A DNA stretch of 26,828 bases from Gammaproteobacteria bacterium UBA6724 (lineage in GTDB: Bacteria; Pseudomonadota; Gammaproteobacteria; Pseudomonadales; Azotimanducaceae). The notes under the pieces were generated by a model. The model was not told the origin of the DNA, ran no database searches, and saw nothing but the letters and a program-made list of their open reading frames with translations. Below, one piece after another: positions 23,725 through 26,828 of this stretch (the stretch's first letter is position 1; every line of letters starts with the position of its first letter). The translations under genes were made by a program, and so were the position numbers. The DNA is taken from the NCBI GenBank assembly GCA_002454165.1, contig DKIG01000014.1:1-26828 (forward strand). The letters run 5' to 3'.

Positions 23725-26700
23725 TTAGAATTCCAAGGAAGCACCAAAGAATACATACCTCCCCAGCGCATCGTACACTCCGGGATAGGTATTACCATTT
23801 CCCGTGGGCGGCTCTCCTGCTATAGGCGGCTCTTTATCAAACACATTATTAGCACCCAGCCTAAATGTTACTTGTTTATAAGTGTAGAAGCCGACAAGAT
23901 CAATATAGGTTATAGAACTGAAGTTTGGTCTGATGGTGTCGGGATCGTTTTTATCCTCATCCACTCCGTCTATGTATCTTAACGCCAACGAAACAATCAA
24001 ATCGTACGGAGTATCCCAGACAGCACGAAAGTTTGCTTGCAATTCCGGGTTGGGAGCTCCGCATATTGATCCCCATTTGCCTACACAGTCATCCACATCG
24101 GCACCAGGCAAGGGCTGAGTATCAAAGGTGTCAAGAAGGGTGGCGACAAAGGTTACATCCATTGATCCGTATTCACCCATTTCAAATTCATACCGGGCAT
24201 TCACATCAAAGCCTTTACGCAATTCAAAACCAGTATTGATATTGGTGTTCACAATGTTATCGGTAGTAATCCAAAGCGTACCACCAGAACCTCTGTTAAT
24301 TAGGCTACATAGTGCTGGTGTACCTTTTTCCACACACTCATTCAAAATCGTTTGTGAACCAATACCGTCTATAGCGCCTTGAAGGTCAATATCGTAATAA
24401 TCGACTGTCAGACTAAGCCCTGGCACGGCAACAGGCGTATAAATAAAACCAAAGGAGACGGTATCAGAGTCCTCTGGCTTCAGTTCAGGGTTGCCACCAA
24501 TCAACTCGTTATATTGACCGGCTGGACTTTCTGCAACATTGCCATATTGAGCAGATGTAACGCCACTCCGCGCGCACTCCTCTTCTGTAGGAGTAGGATC
24601 TTCTCCGGTGCAGGGGTCCGTCCCATCAAACAAGCCGATCCGCCTCGGGGAGAAGAGCTCTCTAACGTGGGCATGCCTGACTGCGTTCTGCAAACTGGCA
24701 CGGAGCGTAATATTATCGTTAATTGCCCAGGATGCCGCTATTTTGCTTGAAGTAGTGTCCTCGCCTGTAGAATAAGAAGCACTTCGTGCACCCAAATCCA
24801 GCTCCAACACATCAGCCCAGGGCTGCCCTTCCACAAGGGGTATCTTGGCTTCTATAAAATATTCGGTAACGGAAAGTTCACCCGCCACCGGCACGGTCGG
24901 TCCACCCTGCCCCGCACCATCTCCTGATTGATAACCACTGTCTGGGAGGAAGGTTAAACTTTCTTCTATTCTCTCAATACCAAATGACACACCTACGCCG
25001 GTGTCTGCACCGGGGATGACAACACCGTAATCTGTCAGGTCGCCGACGACAAAAGCATTATATTGCTTCAATTTTGTCTCGCCCCTTGCATATAGTGGGA
25101 TGTTTATGTAGTTAAGCGCGCCTTGAGTAACACCATCTACTACTTCCTCAACAATCTGGTTGCCATTGTTGACAAAAATATTCCATGGCACACAGCTAGG
25201 ATCCGTACCATCTACCACCGACTTGCACACAACATTACCGTCATCATCATGAACGGCATCCAGTGAACGTATTATTCGGGTAGTTGATAAATCATTTAGG
25301 TAGGTTTCCGAGAAATCCGTCTGTCCATGATTGGCAGATATATCATAAGACCAAGCATCATTTATATCACCCCGTAAGCCCAGCACTGCACGATATGTAA
25401 TGTGCTCAAGATCATGCTGCCTGAACCCGCCTTCAACATTTCTTCTTCCTGTGTAAAAAAGCGCATCTCCGTTAAAATTATCAACATTCGATAGATCAGA
25501 AAAAGACTGCTCTCTGGTCAAACCAAATTGACCACAGGCTTCCTGAAACTGTTGTTCGGACAGGAGTACGTTTCCACATGACAAATCTTCTGTAACAAAG
25601 AAAGCACCAGATGGCGCTATTTGGCTAAGAGTTGTATTGCTCGTATAGCCCACCTCAACATAAATCTCAGCATAGTCATTGATTACATAACCGCCATACC
25701 CGCCCAGGGTTATTGTTTTGTCGGGTCTTTGGTAGTAATTTGCTGGCGCGTAGTTAAATAGGTCTCCAGTTCTATCTCTGAAATCATTACTGCTGTCTGC
25801 TGTTACATAGTCAAAACTCGCATCAGCATCAATGATGCTGGCAAGAGCAGGACTATTTACACGAATCTGATCATGAGCTCTCGTCCTCGCAGCTATTGCC
25901 GCTGGAGACAATTCTCCCTCGTCATCTTTCGTAAACAGTGTCTTCCTTGCCTCTTTGGCACCCTCAGCATCCAACGTAGAGTTACCAGCCATAAGATGCC
26001 CTTCTATTACAGCATTGACATGGGTGGCTACACCCGAGTCCAGACTACCAAAATCAGTAAAACGACCTATGGGGAGCGTTGATGAACCACCGCATTCACT
26101 ATTATCCTCAACTAAAGCACAGGCTGAAAAGTCTCTATTTGCCTGCAATATCGGATCCACTTCACGATACTGTCCATAGATTGAAACATACCCTCTGTCT
26201 TCGCCAAAACTGCCTCCAAGAGCCACAGAAAATGCGCTTATATCTCCATCGGAAACAGAACTTGACGGTGTCTCAAAACCTGTTGCCTCAACAATATCCG
26301 AAATCTTGCTATTGTCATTTTTATGCTGGTAAACGCTTTGTTGGTAATCAAGCCTCACTCCTTCAAAAGTGTCATCCAAGATGAAATTGACTACCCCGGC
26401 AACTGCATCAGAGCCATAGACTGCTGAAGCTCCACCAGTCAGTACCTCCACTCTTTTAACCAGAACAGAGGGTATGGAATTCAGGTCTGCTCCTCCTCCT
26501 GCTTGCCGAGGAGAGCCTCTTACCAGTCGTTTGCCATTTACCAGTACCAGGGTTCTATCTCTACCTAATCCTCTCAGGTCAACCGACGCGGTACCTACGG
26601 CACCATTGGAATCAGTAGAGTTATTATCAGAGAAGGTTTGTGGCAAGTCGTTAAGCAGGTCTTCTACTCTGGTAGTCCCCGTGTACAAAAATTCATCTGC

Positions 26701-26828
26701 ATCCACTTGTGTTACTGGACTGGCACTGACCAGATTAGCCTTTTGTGGAATTCGCGACCCGGTAACTACGACCTCTTCCAGCAGGTCGGCAGAATCTTCC
26801 TGGGCAATCGCTACCCCCCCCCCCCCCC
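23725..26828 (-). CDS. TonB-dependent receptor, 5' end missing
   Basis: An outer-membrane TonB-dependent transporter of over 1030 residues, open at its N-terminus beyond the window. Reading in frame through the window edge gives VAIAQEDSADLLEEVVVTGSRI, the end of a signal peptide plus a TonB-box/plug start. The plug then shows VDLRGLGRDRTLVLVNGKRL and VEVLTGGASAVYGSDAVAGV. A long beta-barrel follows, ending in an aromatic residue (FFGASLEF), as barrels do. Paired cysteines in predicted loops (SACALVEDNSEC, CTGEDPTPTEEEC) suggest loop disulfides. The substrate is unknown. A 15-G run on the coding strand (26814-26828) lies within or next to the signal peptide. An internal GTG at 26706 is not the start. 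Confidence 0.9.
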   Translation of the reverse strand, partial: GGGGVAIAQEDSADLLEEVVVTGSRIPQKANLVSASPVTQVDADEFLYTGTTRVEDLLNDLPQTFSDNNSTDSNGAVGTASVDLRGLGRDRTLVLVNGKRLVRGSPRQAGGGADLNSIPSVLVKRVEVLTGGASAVYGSDAVAGVVNFILDDTFEGVRLDYQQSVYQHKNDNSKISDIVEATGFETPSSSVSDGDISAFSVALGGSFGEDRGYVSIYGQYREVDPILQANRDFSACALVEDNSECGGSSTLPIGRFTDFGSLDSGVATHVNAVIEGHLMAGNSTLDAEGAKEARKTLFTKDDEGELSPAAIAARTRAHDQIRVNSPALASIIDADASFDYVTADSSNDFRDRTGDLFNYAPANYYQRPDKTITLGGYGGYVINDYAEIYVEVGYTSNTTLSQIAPSGAFFVTEDLSCGNVLLSEQQFQEACGQFGLTREQSFSDLSNVDNFNGDALFYTGRRNVEGGFRQHDLEHITYRAVLGLRGDINDAWSYDISANHGQTDFSETYLNDLSTTRIIRSLDAVHDDDGNVVCKSVVDGTDPSCVPWNIFVNNGNQIVEEVVDGVTQGALNYINIPLYARGETKLKQYNAFVVGDLTDYGVVIPGADTGVGVSFGIERIEESLTFLPDSGYQSGDGAGQGGPTVPVAGELSVTEYFIEAKIPLVEGQPWADVLELDLGARSASYSTGEDTTSSKIAASWAINDNITLRASLQNAVRHAHVRELFSPRRIGLFDGTDPCTGEDPTPTEEECARSGVTSAQYGNVAESPAGQYNELIGGNPELKPEDSDTVSFGFIYTPVAVPGLSLTVDYYDIDLQGAIDGIGSQTILNECVEKGTPALCSLINRGSGGTLWITTDNIVNTNINTGFELRKGFDVNARYEFEMGEYGSMDVTFVATLLDTFDTQPLPGADVDDCVGKWGSICGAPNPELQANFRAVWDTPYDLIVSLALRYIDGVDEDKNDPDTIRPNFSSITYIDLVGFYTYKQVTFRLGANNVFDKEPPIAGEPPTGNGNTYPGVYDALGRYVFFGASLEF
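26814..26828. repeat. 15-base C/G homopolymer at the window edge
   Basis: Fifteen C on the plus strand end the window; on the receptor's coding strand this is a run of G encoding glycines just before VAIAQ. A tract this long is prone to slippage, in the cell or in sequencing. Whether it is real or an assembly artefact cannot be told here. Confidence 0.6.

Overview
The window looks like a marine-type gammaproteobacterium. It carries Slt70, TatD, a three-zinc-finger TopA, AhcY, a gamma-style tRNA-Pro(CGG) with encoded CCA, a TonB-dependent receptor, and a response regulator/histidine kinase pair resembling the 'proteobacterial dedicated sortase system' pair known mostly from marine proteobacteria. 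Genus cannot be told from sequence alone.

Left part (61-8914, minus strand): a TPP-dependent acetolactate-synthase-like gene (61-1608) lies downstream of a tightly packed, AT-richer six-gene cassette. In transcription order the cassette is ParB-like protein 1 (8846), small PD-(D/E)xK nuclease (7822), SNF2-type helicase (7391), ParB-like protein 2 (5902), radical SAM enzyme with a B12-binding-like N-terminus (4901) and HSP90/GHKL-type ATPase (3259). Neighbouring genes overlap by 4-16 bases or sit 22 bases apart, so they are very probably one operon. The parts (two DNA-binding/CTPase-fold proteins, a nuclease, a dsDNA translocase, a radical-chemistry enzyme and a conformational ATPase) suggest a DNA-modification or anti-phage system. 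I do not recognise this combination as a named system. A 22-codon leader ORF with its own ribosome binding site may couple to the first gene.

Middle (8959-15824): a tatD-glutaredoxin-like pair and slt70 on the minus strand. On the plus strand follow a small membrane-anchored protein, topA with a recognisable promoter, and tRNA-Pro.

Right part (15832-23651): a small hypothetical gene, the PdsR/PdsS-like two-component pair, ahcY, and a MoxR ATPase/CoxE-like VWA pair. The most unusual feature here is a 24-bp in-frame tandem repeat encoding EPSAARSK-like octapeptides. It occurs in two unrelated neighbouring genes: 3 units in the TopA tail and 13 units inside the kinase sensor domain, about 1.7 kb apart.

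End (23681-26828): a strong bidirectional terminator separates the VWA gene from a convergent TonB-dependent receptor. The receptor runs off the window in a 15-base C homopolymer (G on the coding strand) at its signal-peptide region.
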